A stretch of DNA of 64,000 nucleotides, from contig JADHZB010000920.1 in assembly GCA_015657535.1 (NCBI GenBank), forward strand, positions 2,639 to 66,638, in the 5' to 3' direction. Numbering within the stretch: position 1 is the first letter of the stretch; every line of letters begins with the position of its first letter. Both the position numbers and the translations under genes were made by a program. The notes beneath the pieces were generated by a model. The model did no database searches. It was not told the origin of the DNA and worked only from the letters and a program-made list of their open reading frames with translations. Origin of the DNA: Nephromyces sp. MM_2019. Taxonomy: Eukaryota; Apicomplexa; Aconoidasida; Nephromycida. Of the stretch, positions 13,493 to 31,449 are shown in pieces.

Positions 13493-14398
13493 TCATCTCT
13501 GGATACACCAAGGAGCTCTGCAGACCGGGCAAGAGCCCAATTTTCCTTTCTGGTTCTCGGTCATCACCCAGCGCTCTGAAAAAAATGGTACCATATAGAA
13601 AGCTGAAAAAGCATTCGATCCTGCAAGCCGAATTCTTGACCTTTTCTATTAAGTGAAAAGTGCAAAATTATTCTACATAATATCTCAGCATGCTGAACTG
13701 CCAAGCTGTGGAGGCAGAGCCATGCGTTAAATTAATCGAAAGAGTGCTAGGCTAGCTTGCAAATGTGCTTTTGGTTACTCGCCTGACACTTATTGCTAAT
13801 GTGAATTCACCCACACTTTCATGTATCCTGGAATAAAATCTCAAGAAGGGAAATCAGTACTTCGTCGCATCAAATTCGATAAACTATGTAATGTAGTGGC
13901 AGTGCAATAAACAAAAGAAATAAAGTAGTAATTGAGAGCTAAAATGATTAGTATCGCCAATGGGGGTGTGCACGAGCTTAAAGTGACTTATGCAGGGTAG
14001 CCAATGGAAAAAAGCAGCAAATGATAAATCAACTTGAAGAATTACTGACGAAGATTAGGGTATTAGCAAACTCACCATGAGAGATAGCAAATAGTTCATG
14101 CGTAGCATGAGCGCTTTTTCGCTTGACTTCCTGTTTTTATCAACATTTGCACAGTATGAAGTGTTGTGACAACAGCCTTTACCGAGTGCTTACCTATACA
14201 ATGCAGGTGGCAGACATGCATGCAATTGTTCTGAAGTACAGTGCACGCGCCAGGGCTTTTGCAATCCTCACAGGGAGTCTCAAGCGCGTTTTCGCAGATG
14301 GCACACAAAGCATCAGCCTCCGCAACTGTCCATCTCCAAACACTAACAAGGTTAACAAACCTTACCTTGAAACGCCGGGAAGCTTTTTGCTTATCCAT
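13493..14398 (-). CDS. APC11: Anaphase-promoting complex subunit 11 (RING-H2 E3 ligase subunit)
   Basis: APC11 is the catalytic RING subunit of the APC/C. It pairs with the cullin-like APC2 and recruits E2-ubiquitin to mark cyclins and securin for destruction. Two exons, 14398-14194 and 13575-13493, join in phase 1 (CATTGTATAG|GTAAGC to TTTTTTTCAG|AGCGCTGG), giving 95 residues, close to the family's usual 84-95. The N-terminus has the beta-strand and Trp pattern (VSVWRW). RING ligands are all visible: C32/C35 (LCAIC), C43/C46 (PCEDCKSPG), C52, C59, H61, H64, H66/C67 (NNCMHVCHLHCI), then C84/C87 (CPVCR) followed by W91. CPVCR rather than CPLD separates it from RBX1/ROC1. The 618-bp intron splits the zinc-binding core. 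The start ATG at 14398 is the only in-frame Met before the fold. Confidence 0.92.
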
Positions 14399-16838
14399 GG
14401 CTATTTCCTATGGGTAGGCAAATAATTGAAAAATAATAATATAGGGAAAGCTTGGATATGGGGGCTCTGAATAGCACAAAATGCCACCGAATTGAAATGA
14501 AAAGTTTTCTATGGACAATGAGACTACTGAGGATATTAAATTGCTGCCAATTAAAAACTTCTGAGAAGCTTTTATCAGGCTGGCTTCGTTTGTCTGACGG
14601 GTGTGTAGCATTGCAACTTCAACTCCAAAAAACCAGCGGATCCTTCAAGTATCCAGCATATATTATACACAGGTAGAGACTCCTTCAAATATCCAGCAGA
14701 AAACTAACAAAACGCATAATATCTACACTAATATTGAGTACATGAGTATATGGAGAAAGACTTCCAACAACAGAATGATAAGCGTCATCCACTGCAGCTA
14801 TTAACTGAAGACAGCTAAAAGTCAGACAAGGATACGCTGCAAACAATGATGAAAAGAGGCAAATAACAAAACGTGCCAATCCATCATGCCTGGATATTTT
14901 CTAAAAAAAGTTAAGACCGAGGATAATTCGTAGTCTTTCGCCGAAGCACTGGGTTGGAAGCATAATCACTGGAAAATTCTAGGGGATTGCCATTAGAAGA
15001 CCGATTGGCCTCGTTTATGTGAGTACAGACAGAAAGCTACAATATTTAATAGAAGCATCATATGGAAAAAAAATTCTTTTTTTCAATACGCTATAATCTA
15101 GATGTTTATAACCGTTACATAATACCGGCCAAATCCAAATTTAGGGTGTTTCCTTTTGTAAACCCATAAAAAGAAAGGAGACACAAGCATTCCAAGATTT
15201 TTCCATTTGCAATGGGAAAGTGACGCATTCAAATAAGTTCGGAAAATGCCGATGAAAGTAATAACCAATGAAGTTCATGGGAACATATAAAAGAATGAGG
15301 CAAAGGGAGCAATCAGCTTAGTTGAACGCAAAAGTACGAGAAACGTAACTTCTATTGTAGCGCGGCTCTTGTACGGGGTAGTAGTGTTGCATTGATCCAG
15401 GATAGGCAGCACGTAGGGAAGGGGGGCGTCCTGGACTAAGCAATGGGGAAAACTAGCAAACTAGTATTATAAAGTGAAAGGTGGATCGAAGAGATATACG
15501 GACAGAAAAGATGCACTTTCATAATTGATGGAGCGTTTTTGCTTCAGAAATAAATAGAAAAGAATATTGCTGATTTTACTTCATGCTACGCCCCAATGTG
15601 GAATATCGCCGGTTTTTTTTTTGCACCAGTCTATGGTAAAACATTGCTGATTTCATTTCATGCTACCCTCTGATGCAACTAACAGACGCGAAAATCCAAT
15701 TTTACTTTGTGTAAAGTCCTGCATAATTAATGCCGAGAAATCCATGCATATGCAAAATATATCCAGTGGAAATTTCTTTCAGGCCAGGAGGCAGCGAGGC
15801 GTCGATGAAGCATTTATCAAGGCAGTGTATCTGGGTATTTCCAGGCAATGAAAAGCTCTATTGTTTGGCTTTCACAAAAACATGTGTTGTGCCTGGCAGT
15901 TGCATTTGAGGTAGCTGTGTAAACTTTTAATCGTTAAGCTACCTCTAAAATGGTCATATATTTACATTGACACCTTCATAACAACAGAGCACACAGCTAT
16001 TAAAGTTTAAGTATGCAATTTTGTTGATTTTCATCGAGTTGTCACTTGTAGCACTTATTGCGAACTACAACGATGCTACATTTTTTTGCTTGAATCTGCT
16101 GCTTCGCCAATTTGATAAACCCTTGAAGCTCATATTTAGTAGCAAATAGGAGAATGATTGCTATTCTTCTTATTTTTACAACACCTGCTCCCCCCTTAAA
16201 GCTAATTTGACCATGAATAACGAGAAGCAGTGAAGCCGCTTTAATGTTGGATCTTCCTTGGTGGATATAACAGGTAATTTCGGGGTAAAAAATGGGCATT
16301 CAATTGCAGGTCTTACCAATTGTTTGTGGAGGGTGTAAGAACGCGATAAAACGATATTTTTGGTGAACCGTATTCTAGTAGATTGGAAGTAGAGTCGATT
16401 GATACTGTATACATTGATATTGTTTTCTATATAAAATTCTATTGATACCTTGGATATTAGTAATGATACGTCAACCTTTGAGAGGTATATCTGAAACATC
16501 GTCAGAGGCAGAAAAACAAACTAAAGAAATTATGAAAGTATATTTAGTTCCCGACGTACTCAACATTTAAGTAGGCTTGAAAATATCCTTATGCTGCTGC
16601 GATAATCCTGTGAGTTGCGATAGTTGTATGAATATCTATTGTGATTAGTTTTTCCAGCTTTTACTTCGTGAGCGTATATGGAAAGCTAAGCAATTAACAT
16701 TTCGTCATAAGCCTACTTTTCGATATAAATTGTTTAGCAAAGACAGCTTCATCTGACTAGCTCTGCTGATGTCTATCAAGCACGACCTTCAAAGGTTGAT
16801 GCACTTATAAAGATGTAAGCGCTGATACCACAGGCGTG
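14399..16838. other. Intergenic stretch, no gene recognised
   Basis: AT-rich and low in coding signals. Two small direct repeats are visible: TCCTTCAA(G/A)TATCCAGCA at about 14641 and 14682, and TTGCTGATTT(T/C)A(C/T)TTCATGCTAC at about 15570 and 15644, spaced 74 bp. The frames at 16042-16299 and 16176-16499 (minus) have no recognisable motif. Confidence 0.55.
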
Positions 16839-16839
16839 T

Positions 16840-17085
16840 GCAAAGCTGGGTATTTTTATTGCATTTATTGCTGTGTTTGCATTGGATGAAGTTTTTCCAT
16901 GGCAAGCTGATGTTCTTTACTCTGTACTTACGCGTGATTTTTCGAGCTTAAATCCAATGGTAGTATATGCTGCTGAGTGTACCGTATATCAGCGATTACG
17001 TCGGCCCAGCAGCTGTGCTTTTATGGTGAATTCCATTAGCAGTGAGGGGAACAGCTCCGCGAAGCTGAGTTCACGCTGCGATTAG
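16840..17085 (+). CDS. Possible terminal exon of a membrane protein, just before the assembly gap
   Basis: After a possible acceptor (GATACCACAG|GC) the frame encodes a hydrophobic helix (KLGIFIAFIAVFALDEVF) and then a mixed, coding-like region with a GC-richer end (QRLRRPSSCAFMVNSIS), before a stop at 17083-17085. I recognise no family. The gap 80 bp downstream prevents linking it to other exons. Confidence 0.27.
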   Translation, partial: AKLGIFIAFIAVFALDEVFPWQADVLYSVLTRDFSSLNPMVVYAAECTVYQRLRRPSSCAFMVNSISSEGNSSAKLSSRCD

Positions 17086-17164
17086 CCAATATGCTGTTAT
17101 TTAATTTCCGTTCAGGCTTACTTAGTAATGATACCGCCCACTCGCTACCATCACAAACGGGACA

Positions 17165-17214
17165 NNNNNNNNNNNNNNNNNNNNNNNNNNNNNNNNNNNN
17201 NNNNNNNNNNNNNN
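17165..17214. other. Assembly gap of 50 N
   Basis: Fifty consecutive N. The round number suggests a fixed-size scaffold gap, so the true distance is unknown. Confidence 0.98.
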
Positions 17215-17391
17215 ATGGTCAGAACGTAGGGATAAGGAACTGCGGGGTCACTGCCTGCGAAACATCTCACCAATGAACAAATAGCGAAGCATACCCACCG
17301 GGTCAGTTATTATGTATTCCAGTACATTATATAGCCGAAAAAATTCGGAGTGCATGATATTGGGAATTTCAACTGACTTTGTTTTCTCTAG

Positions 17392-17841
17392 TTTCTTGGT
17401 GCTCCAGTTTTGCTGGTGGGTTGTGTTTTGACTAATATCGTGAAGGAGATTGCTTGGTTGCTTCTCGGTAATGATTATCAATTAGCCAAAGTCTATTTGT
17501 GCACAAACACAAAGAATGCAAATGTGCTGGCCGTTTTTGTCAAAAGAGTCGATGCTTCCTTCTATGGGAGGTCTGCTATCTATGAAACGGCTGCTGATTA
17601 TTTGATATACTATGGCTGTGTTCGGCTCATTAATCATGTTTTCTGCTTGGCATTTGTTTCTGTTCTGAAGTGGAAGCAGCTATTATCTAATTTTTTGGAA
17701 GCCCTTACGTGGGGGCACTATAAAAATGTGTTTACTTTAGTGGTACCGAGTGGAAATGATGAAGTTTCTAACTGGAAGTTCATTTCAAGTCGTTTGACAT
17801 ACTTTTTAGTGCTGCTTCTGCGCTTTTTTCTTGCGTGTTAG
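17392..17841 (+). CDS. Possible hydrophobic exon after the gap, unidentified
   Basis: Following the acceptor-like TTTTCTCTAG the frame is open for about 149 codons to a stop at 17839. It begins with hydrophobic residues (FLGAPVLLVGCVLTNIV). A donor-like CTCG|GTAATG at about 17468 would end the exon after roughly 26 codons. The rest is hydrophobic and T-rich, which can stay open by chance. It may belong to the same membrane-protein gene as 16840-17085 across the gap. Confidence 0.22.
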   Translation, partial: FLGAPVLLVGCVLTNIVKEIAWLLLGNDYQLAKVYLCTNTKNANVLAVFVKRVDASFYGRSAIYETAADYLIYYGCVRLINHVFCLAFVSVLKWKQLLSNFLEALTWGHYKNVFTLVVPSGNDEVSNWKFISSRLTYFLVLLLRFFLAC

Positions 17842-18618
17842 AAAATGAAATCGCGGAGTATTCATATGTAAATATCGCTCTTGACGGGATAACATGCCAT
17901 GCGTTATAAACATTGAGGGGAGGGATGATGGTTGCGTTTTAGCCTATTGTAATGTACAGCCACTATTACGAATTTTAGCCGCCAATTTGTAATCCTTATT
18001 TCCCTGTTGGTTCAGCTGGGACGCACTGCCACTTAGTTTTTCGCTGATTCGGTAATTCTTTGTTCCTTTTTGTAATTTATTTTATTCTGGTAATTTATTA
18101 TTGTTTATTAATTCCATGTTTTAATCCAACTAGAGATTTTATAATTGGCAGCTAGTAAACAGTTTTCACTCAACATTATGTAGCCATTCTATTAAACCAT
18201 GAACAAATTAAACCCCATGTAATCCAAAAAGCTTGAAATGGTGGCTCATCCATGCATAATTTATTGTAATATCCAAAAAAATCTGGAAATCATCTTCAGG
18301 GAATTGGTACTGTTTAAAAAAACTGTTTCAGAGTTAGTTTACTTGTGCAATTTTGGATCCCCTAATTTTGAATTTTTTTTTAGAAGCAAGACATACCCTA
18401 TGGGTCCAATTGGTAAAACATTCCCTATGGGTTCCATACGAGTGCCAAACATTGGTTATAGTAATAAGTTTGGCTTCGGTGCGTTGAGTAGACTTCTTTG
18501 CTTCTTAAACAATTTCGCTATTGTAAGTACGAAATCAATGCAATAGTATCCCTTTATAATGTCTAGTAGGTTTTATCCCGGAAGCACACTCCTGTGTGAC
18601 GTTTTGGATAATGTAAAT
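17842..18618. other. Upstream region of the TPI gene
   Basis: No convincing gene. An AT-rich frame at 18238-18546 holds a short internal duplication (TACCCTATGGGTCCAATTGG and TTCCCTATGGGTTCCATACG) but no family motif. The region should hold the promoter and 5' UTR of the downstream isomerase gene; I could not pick out a specific element. Confidence 0.45.
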
Positions 18619-22942
<4,324 letters not shown>

Positions 22943-24927
22943 AGCTGAGAAGATATATGCAGGCTTTAGGTGCGCAGTGCACCCAAGACATGGAAATCTG
23001 GCTCGTGCATATTGTGAATGGAATCCCGCTTCTTAAGTTATTTGTTCATATCCCGATGTGGTGTGCGTGCTGTGGTATAAAAAGATAGTAAATACTTAGA
23101 TATTGATAATACTCTTTCGGGCAGCTCACTTTGTGGTATGTGTATTAATTATGCCGAATGCCACGTTTTTTGCTTCACCGGAAAGCCTTTATTGGGCGTG
23201 ATTTTCACAGTACATCAATACTTCTTTTGACGTGACAGCCTGGCAGGTGATTCACAAGCCTTGTTAATGAAAATTCTGCTGCATTAGTCAGGCTCTGCTA
23301 AGAGCAGGTACTTTATTAACTTGACACCGGACTACGATTCTCGGTTATTTTTTATTGTTTTAGATTCTGTCGTTTTACTGCCCCGCACGGGTTCAATTTG
23401 GTAAGATGATGTAAATATTGTCGTACGGGAAATCGAAACAGCCATGCGGCTTCCGGACTGTCGGCTGTGCTGGAAGACTTAGAACCAGTCTTTGTAATTG
23501 CTACGCAATAATATTTGAGTATTACCGCTTATGTACCTATTTTAATGAGCATAAATTTCAGATCCTTTCGTGCTGCACCTAGGCAATGTGAATATGCAGT
23601 TCAAAAAATTTCAAGCGGATGCGTTCTTACTTTCAAATAAATCTGTGCGATACCGCCTACGTTCAGTCAGTGCGTAGTGCTAAGCAAAGTGCAAAGTCAC
23701 AAATATGGGATTACTTAATTTTGGGCATGATCGAAACGATTGGTAGCCTAGGAAAGATTATACACATAGTTCATGTACATTTCACGGTCATAACTTGAAG
23801 ATACTGCATACAATATATATGCTCTAGGCCGGATAGTACGTGCATTTGAAGGGTCGGTAAGTTCCTACCATTACTTGTAGCCCCAGCAACCCTGATGCTT
23901 AGTGGATGCGTTCATTCTCCCATAGCGATAAAGGTTTATTCATTCCCTATCGAAGTGGGAATACTAGGGAGCAGATACCTATTTACTCACTTTTTCGATA
24001 CTCTTTCAAAGTGCCACTAAAAGGGTTTTAACGCTTCGCGTTACACCTTGGTTTCACCGAATGATATTGCCTATTGGCAGTACAAGAAATTATGCGGTTA
24101 GCGCTGAAGCTCAGCTATAATAACTTTAAATTGCAAGCCTTTTTTGGCATAGTTTGACTAGCATCCTTCCACTTTTATCCCTGCCGTACACTGATGCGCT
24201 GCCAGCTTTATCGCATTGTATACCTGGATATCCCGAATACATAGTTCACACGTTTATAAGCATCTAATGAATTTTGGCAGGAATAGAGGCCTTTTGAGGG
24301 AAGTGAATTAACAAGCTTCTGATGCTAACTTTGCAGGAAATAAGCAAGAGTTAGAACTACGGTGGAAAAACTCCAAATAGTACAACCGCGTTTTATCATT
24401 TCGTACCACTTTTGATTAATCGGATCAGCGGCCCTTCTCGGAGATTTAAAAGTAATAATTTAACTGCATGTACCTTTACTTTAACAACGGAATAATACAG
24501 GTTTGCATATACCAGCATTATTTTCCAAGCCAATTCTTCAGCTAAGCCCAAAGTAGTGCCCCCAAGGAGCTCAATATAAATCAACATTGCCGGGTATAGG
24601 CGCGGCGCTGATACAAAGCAAAATTTTATCTGTAAGGAAGCGTCCCCCTGATTATTCTGAAACGGCGCGGATAGTGAGCATCAGAACTAAGTATGAATGA
24701 GTGGTGAAGGCCGTCTGGTGGAAGGCGCTTTGTGAGATAGGTAATACTTGTCATGCCGAGAATCGCATGTTCTGTTGCTTGAAAAGCGTCTGGTATGCAT
24801 GCATCATGAGTAGCGCAGGCGCAGCTCTATACATATATATACGACGAGTACCCATATTTTTTTGCTACTTATTGGTGATATCTACAACGAGCGAGCGGCG
24901 CGTAAATGCGCATGACGCTACGAGGCG
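22943..24927. other. Region between the convergent TPI and POLH 3' ends
   Basis: The two genes face each other, so this interval should hold both 3' UTRs and terminators. I found no exon, repeat array or RNA gene. Frames at 24396-24587 (minus) and 24701-24964 (plus) show no motif. Confidence 0.55.
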
Positions 24928-27900
24928 CTACTTAAAAAACTTGTGGAGGGTGGGCTGGCTGTGAGCTGAAGTTTTTGATTCAAGACTCGCCAGTGATGCT
25001 TTCGGCTTCGCGTGCTTTGGTAGTTTCTTGCCGCTTCTTAGCCTTTTTGAGATGGAACGGTTCGGAAGGTTCCTCACTCTTTGGTGTAACACATCGTTTT
25101 TACTTGAGGCAGTTCTATGTTCATGTGATGCATTGTAGGACTGCATTTTGCTTGGGCTTTTACCAATTCTGCTGGTGTCGCAGCCACTGCTCGATGCTAG
25201 CTGTGCATTCTCTGCTTGATTCGTCTCATTGTAGAGGTCCAGGGCTAGGTGGTGGTCAAGATGTACCTGAAAGATGCAGGAGTTGTGCACCCAATAACCT
25301 TTCTTGCGTGCTGGGCTACATGGTGCCCCCGTGTAGCTGTCCCGCTTCAAGGGGTTTGCACATGGGAAGGGAGTGTAGCTTGATTTATGGGGAAGTTTGG
25401 AGACAGGATAAGCCAATAAAAGGGTGCAACAATGCTTTATATTTCGGGTACCAATGTCAGTTTGCCAGAACTTTTGTCGATGTAGATGTTAGTACTTGAG
25501 CATATAGGTTCAGATATCGGATGCAGTGTTAATATATATGCAGTTAACGCCTGCGTCAATATTTGTAGGCATGCTAGGGATAATTATCCACCCCTGTCTT
25601 AAAGAAACCTATAATGACCACTATATTTGAGGCTTGGTAGTGTTGTGATGCACATACTAGCACTTACGCTATTTCTCGCGACCTAAAAAACATAATCGCT
25701 GCCGGTAATAGCTTAGTTAAAAGGAGCGCAGTACCCGGACTTCCGGAGCAAATTTCTCCCGCGAAAATTGCGTGTCTCTACGGGATAGACATTTCCTACT
25801 ATTTATAACAGTGTGCTCAGACGAACCATTCCATGGCCCACCAAAATATAAGGATATACTCCAGACAGCAAAATTCAAAAAGAATATATCTTGGTGATAT
25901 TAGCCTTTTTGTATGAGTTATTTGAGAGGCTCACTTTTCTTTTTATCGATTTTGAGTAAAAGCGTGCCCTTGAAGTTGCGCTCATAATAGCATTCCAACA
26001 AATTTAAACAGGGCAGAGAGTAACTAACCTGTAAGGCATGTGTTGAAACAAGCTCATTACATCTTCCGCATCGTATGAAACCTGGTTTCTTTATGTTGCC
26101 TTCCGAGTCTTCTTCATTTATACCTCGTTCATTTAATGCGTAGGCTGCCTCCTCTTCTGTGTCTCTACATATATATGGGGAATAGAAGGTTGTATAAATT
26201 ATGGTGGCACGGGCGGGCAGTCAAAGGCGTTTTCTATCGAGGGTCAGAAGCTCAGGAAAATTTTATAATAAAGCAAACAGAGGGCTGCCATGATTTTTAC
26301 CCCTTGACGTTACCCAAATATGAAAGATAAGAATTGAAGCGAAACATGCAATATTGATTGGATCAAGTAAGCAGGAAAAACAGGCAAAACGTTTGGCTCA
26401 AGAACATCTACTAAATCAGCTCTTACCGAAGAATTTGGCGGTTCTCACAATCTTCATTCCACCTATCAAAGTTACCCTTTTCGACGTCATCGGGACGAGA
26501 AACATCATCCAGATTACACTCCTCAGTAGATACCTTGTTAATATCTTCTTCAAAAGAATTTTCTTGCTTGGTGTTGATAATTTGCCCTGCTCAGAGAGAA
26601 ATATTCATAATTGCAAAGAGGTATAATTTTAGATCGACTGCAGGATGATGATAATGGCACGTTTGCTTACACACATTAATCATCACAATATATCTCAAAA
26701 GCTAGTCGTACTGATAATAAAAAACGGAGGAGCAGCACTGGCAATTCTGGTAGCAAAAGCGGCCGGCAAGCAATTAAATTAAAAATTTCAGCGCTTTCGC
26801 AAGATTCGAGCCTCAGCCATAGCTCATGACTACGCTTCAAATACGCCTTTTGAAAACCATAAACTTCTTATACATCCAATAATCAAGCCTTCTAGGCAAG
26901 CAGGCACTTTATTTAGTGAAAGATATCTAATTAATTTGCTTAAACACCCTACTAGTCAGTCAAGGGAATAAATGTAGAAGGTAGGAGAGAAAACTAACTT
27001 ATTCATGTTAAAAAAAATAAAAGTGTTGGGATCTTCAAAAAGCCTAAAGTTTAAATAGAATGATAAGATTTGTCTACTTTACCCGACAGTGCATTTCTTG
27101 GAAATATCATATGGATTTGACTGTTTCGCTACGCTGCGCACAACACAAAGACGGACACACAGAGGCGCAAAAATTACCCAAATTATACAGCTTTCACCAG
27201 AGACTCGCAGATTTTATCAGGAAGCATACAGAGCGCGGATACGGCGCTTGAAGATGAAAGCATTTTGGGCGTTAGACACACTCAAACTTAAGGCAGGAAG
27301 AGGGATTCGGTAATGCTCTGTAGTATGGACTTGGTATTTAGTCGACGGGAAACGTATTTCCTGCATTCGAAATAGCCACTATCTTTTTCTTTAAAAAATA
27401 AAATGCGCGGATATAATTCAATAGCAAAAATACTAGATAAGTTGCACGCGTTTTCTATCTCATCCTGCGTCCAATCCCTTCGTCTAACGTGACGATATTG
27501 GCTTCAAAAAATCCTTTATAGATCTGAGACCTTTTTCCACCGTGTAGAAATCGCTAACACCTAGAACGCAGGGCTTATAATATCCTTTGGAAAAAAAAAC
27601 AGAAATAGCACTCAAATGGCAAGTGGAATGTCGAGTTAAAATGCCATAATCACTTAGAGAACATTTCCCTCAACACACACACATAACACCGTCATCCAAT
27701 GTGAAAGCACTCTCCTCAACGCGTAAACAAGCTTTCATCATCACTGAGAAAGCACTCTCCTCAACACGCACACACAACACCGTCATCCAATGAGAAAGCG
27801 CTCCTCTCAACACGCAAAACCGCCGGTCAATAAATTCAGATCTGAAGGCACTCTCCTCTCAATACACATTCCAACTGTAGATACAGCCAGACATGCTTGC

Positions 27901-30900
27901 AACACAAAATTAATAGAATTCAAAGAGTTGCGAATTTAAAGGAATTCCCGGTAGGTAATTAAATACAAAAAAGTATTCAATACACGGCACGAGTTTGAAT
28001 GCCTAGAAAACATAAAATTTGTACAAGCAAACAATCTGTTTGTGTGAATACTCGTCCGTATGAAGGTTCAAAAACAGTGTATAAAAAGTTGACACCAGCA
28101 TGCATAACTTTCCCAAATTCTACATCTAATGAATGGTAAAATAATCCTGCAAAAACTCTGGACTACTAGCAAGAAACTGAGAAGTGCAATTAGCAAGTTC
28201 ACTGTAGAAAAAGATAAACAAGCATTTATAACCGGTTGAAGAACAATGAAATAAGCATAAGTAAATAAACTCTTGTAATTGAGTTTCTGCAGTGTCAATA
28301 AGAAATTAAGCGCACAAAAAGCTGCAAAAATCACATTATATTTTGGAAAAAATCTTTGCAGGTTGAAGCGTAATATCATCTTTTGTAGGAACGTTATATT
28401 TACTATAAAAGACAGAGAGTATAAGATACATTTCCCGAGTTTTTGTAGATAATTCAAGCAGAAAAATGGGATAAATCCCTAAGAAAATGTAGAAAAGCAC
28501 AAAAAACCTGCTTTATAACTCATAAAAAACTGTGAAAAGAGCTCACCGAGAGCTATTTTCGCACACGGAAGAAGCTCCTCTGACTTGATTTTTCTGAGTG
28601 TGTTTAGCGTCAAATCCTCAAATGATTGTAAGGAGAATATATCCCCAACTGCAGAAGATAAATGGCGACATTCAAAGATAAGGGGTGAAGCAGCTAGCTT
28701 GGAAGAAGTAACGTCAGCTATAAGCGGCATATGGGAAAGTCTGCTTTGTGCTACTCTTAAAGACGGGTAGCTTTCAAAAGAAAAAACACAAACTGCTACT
28801 CATACACGATATATTTTCAAATGCACACACACACACTGCCACTGTTAAATTCTAGTGGCTTTCAAATACTGCCACTCATACACGATATATTTTCAAATGC
28901 ACACACGATAAAAATTAAACAAACTTTATTTGGCAAAATCAAATCTCATGAAAGCGCCAGAGCCTGTAAAACGTTAAATGCTATAAAACACGACTTCATC
29001 GTGTAATTAAGATAAAAATAAATCTGAAAATTTCAATGGCAAGCATCTATCCTTGGAAGCAGTTTATAATTAGCACATGGAAAAAGGCAAAACCCTCATC
29101 AACCCACAAATATTGAACGTAGACATACATGCATATGTATCAATGAAGAAACGACAATTTACTGAGCAAAAAATTTGCGACAAGAAAATCCAAACTTCAG
29201 GAAAGGAAAAAAGTGTTTTACACCATTTTGAATGAGACTTACCTCCTCCCATAGCAATCGGACAGGACCTCGAGCGAGCAGAAAAGTGATGCCTTTCGCT
29301 GCTTGTTTTTGTGTAGTGGATTGCTGAGAGCAAAGTGTTTCATATGAAATACCACCCTCATTTCAAGAAAAAAAAGCAACACACAAACATAGCATCAAGA
29401 TCAAGAGGAAAGTCTTTGAAAAGACGGGAAAATTTCACAAAACCGCCGATCCTAGGCAAGACATATATAAAGCAACCAACTGCCTTCCGCAAATGCATGA
29501 TACGGCGATAGGAAGAAGGATATCAAGTCGCGAGAAAAAGCAGTGGGAATTGCATCAGTTGAAAATATCTATAATCCCAAGCAAGATCAAAGAGTAGCGA
29601 AATTTTTGAAAAAAGCCAAAGCTACAAACCAAGAACTAGAGAGAAAATAAGTAGCAACAAAAGAAAATTTTAGAGCAATAGCAGAAACAAGTGAAATGTA
29701 GTTGAAATCTTAAAAAAAAACAGTTTCTTCTCACTCATAGTTTTAGGTTTCCTGCTAAAGGCTTCGTAGTCTGATAAAATTCGTTGATAAATTTCCTCGG
29801 ATAACAGCTTCATCCAGCGCTACAAAAATTTTGATTGGTATTGGATATACATAAAGAAATTTGCCCAAAATACCTTCAATTATGCAGAGTACAGCTACTA
29901 AGTACGCTCAGTAATTAAGCATCAAAAGGGTATAAATCGCCTTGCATTACGTGAGAAACGTTTCAATTTTTAATCGCCTACTTCAATACAACATTCTGTA
30001 AAAAGTGTTTGCTGCACAAAATGCTGATATAACATCCCACTGAATACTGAATTTCGCTTTTTTTGAAGAAAAAGTGTTGGAAGCGTTTGTATTCGCACTC
30101 TCGTTTGAATATGCTATGCACTCGGTACGCACACATGCACGAAGATTAGCGTGCTTTTTTGGATTACAGACTAGGAATAGATATACAAACCTCTAGGCTT
30201 TTCAAGTGCTTCTCGCCATAAAGACTCTTAAAGGCCAGCATCGATTTGGCTTTTAAATTTGGTACTACAGGTTCATTATCAATCCCTCTGGAATAACAGC
30301 GTATAAACAAAATCTTCAAATGCAAAAAATAATAGTGAGTAAATGGAAGCTTAAGAGAGCTGCATTTAGAGATGCGTGTAAAAACTTAGGCAATAATATA
30401 GCAAATAAAGAGTAAAATCAACTGGACTAGATTAGCACTATCAAACCGGTATAAACCAGGCAGGTCGATGGCGTTTTTTGCTATATATAGTAAATAAAAG
30501 CTGCACATTTTCCCCTTACTTTCCAAACTAGTATTAGGCAAACACTAGCTTTTGCAGTGTTTACGGTTAGTAATCCTTGGGGAAGATATCTATCGCAAGA
30601 AAATTAAAAGTGGAAGCAAATTTTTAACAGGTTTTCGCCAAACGACACACACTATGGGCTTCACAAAAAAAAAGAAATCCCCTGTAAATACACCATTTCT
30701 GAAATAATTTTCTCAAACATCAATGGACCATCTATCTAGAACTTTCTAAAAAGTTCAAGCTCTGAAGTAGTTTAATATGCTTAAACTATGTAGTACTCTG
30801 CTCTTCCTACCTGCAGACATTCCATAGCCAAGCAGCCGTCTTGGGTTCGAAAAAGTCGGAAAATTGCTTGATTGTGTATTCCTTGTAGTTTCATAAAAGT

Positions 30901-31418
30901 GCAATTTTACGGTGAAATTCATGGAAACAAATTAATTTAACAAAGCCACAATCATCCACACGATGTAGCGACACAAAAAACGTACAAAGAAAACAGCGAG
31001 TAACGTCTTTTCTAAACTTTAGTGTAGAGCGTAGGCCAAGAAAAAAAAATCGGCGATGAGGACATATCTGCAAGACAAAATGCAGAAAATTTTTCCATCT
31101 TCAAAGACATCAAGTCTGGACGAGATAACATTAGGTATCAATAAAGCGCATCCCTCAAGTAAACAAAGAAAAAACTGCAAGAATAACCTAATTATATAGA
31201 ATAGGAATATTCTACAAGTCAATAAAAGCAACAGCTATAAAATGCACGAACACGAAATATAATCTTTAAAAAAACGCAGCTGCACAAGGCTTATGCCAGT
31301 GTGAGTACTGCAAATACAAAGCTGAGACGCAAAATAAATCTCGAGCTTGAAAGAGCCATCAAGCGAATACAAAGAGCCCCGGAGGCTTACACAAACACGC
31401 ACATACACGCACATACAT

Positions 31419-31449
<31 letters not shown>

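Noticed and set aside
24975..25499. Plus-strand 174-codon frame
   Set aside because: Antisense to the last polymerase eta exon, whose minus-strand frame carries the UBZ3 and PIP-box motifs.
28068..28457. Minus-strand 129-residue hydrophobic frame
   Set aside because: Inside a polymerase eta intron and T-rich on that strand, so hydrophobic codons are expected; no motif.
29243..29323. Alternative reading frame of this exon (SLFCSLEVLSDCYGR), first taken as a helical-repeat protein
   Set aside because: The frame set by the upstream donor ATGA|GTGAGA gives RSRSCPI, which matches the polymerase eta little finger.
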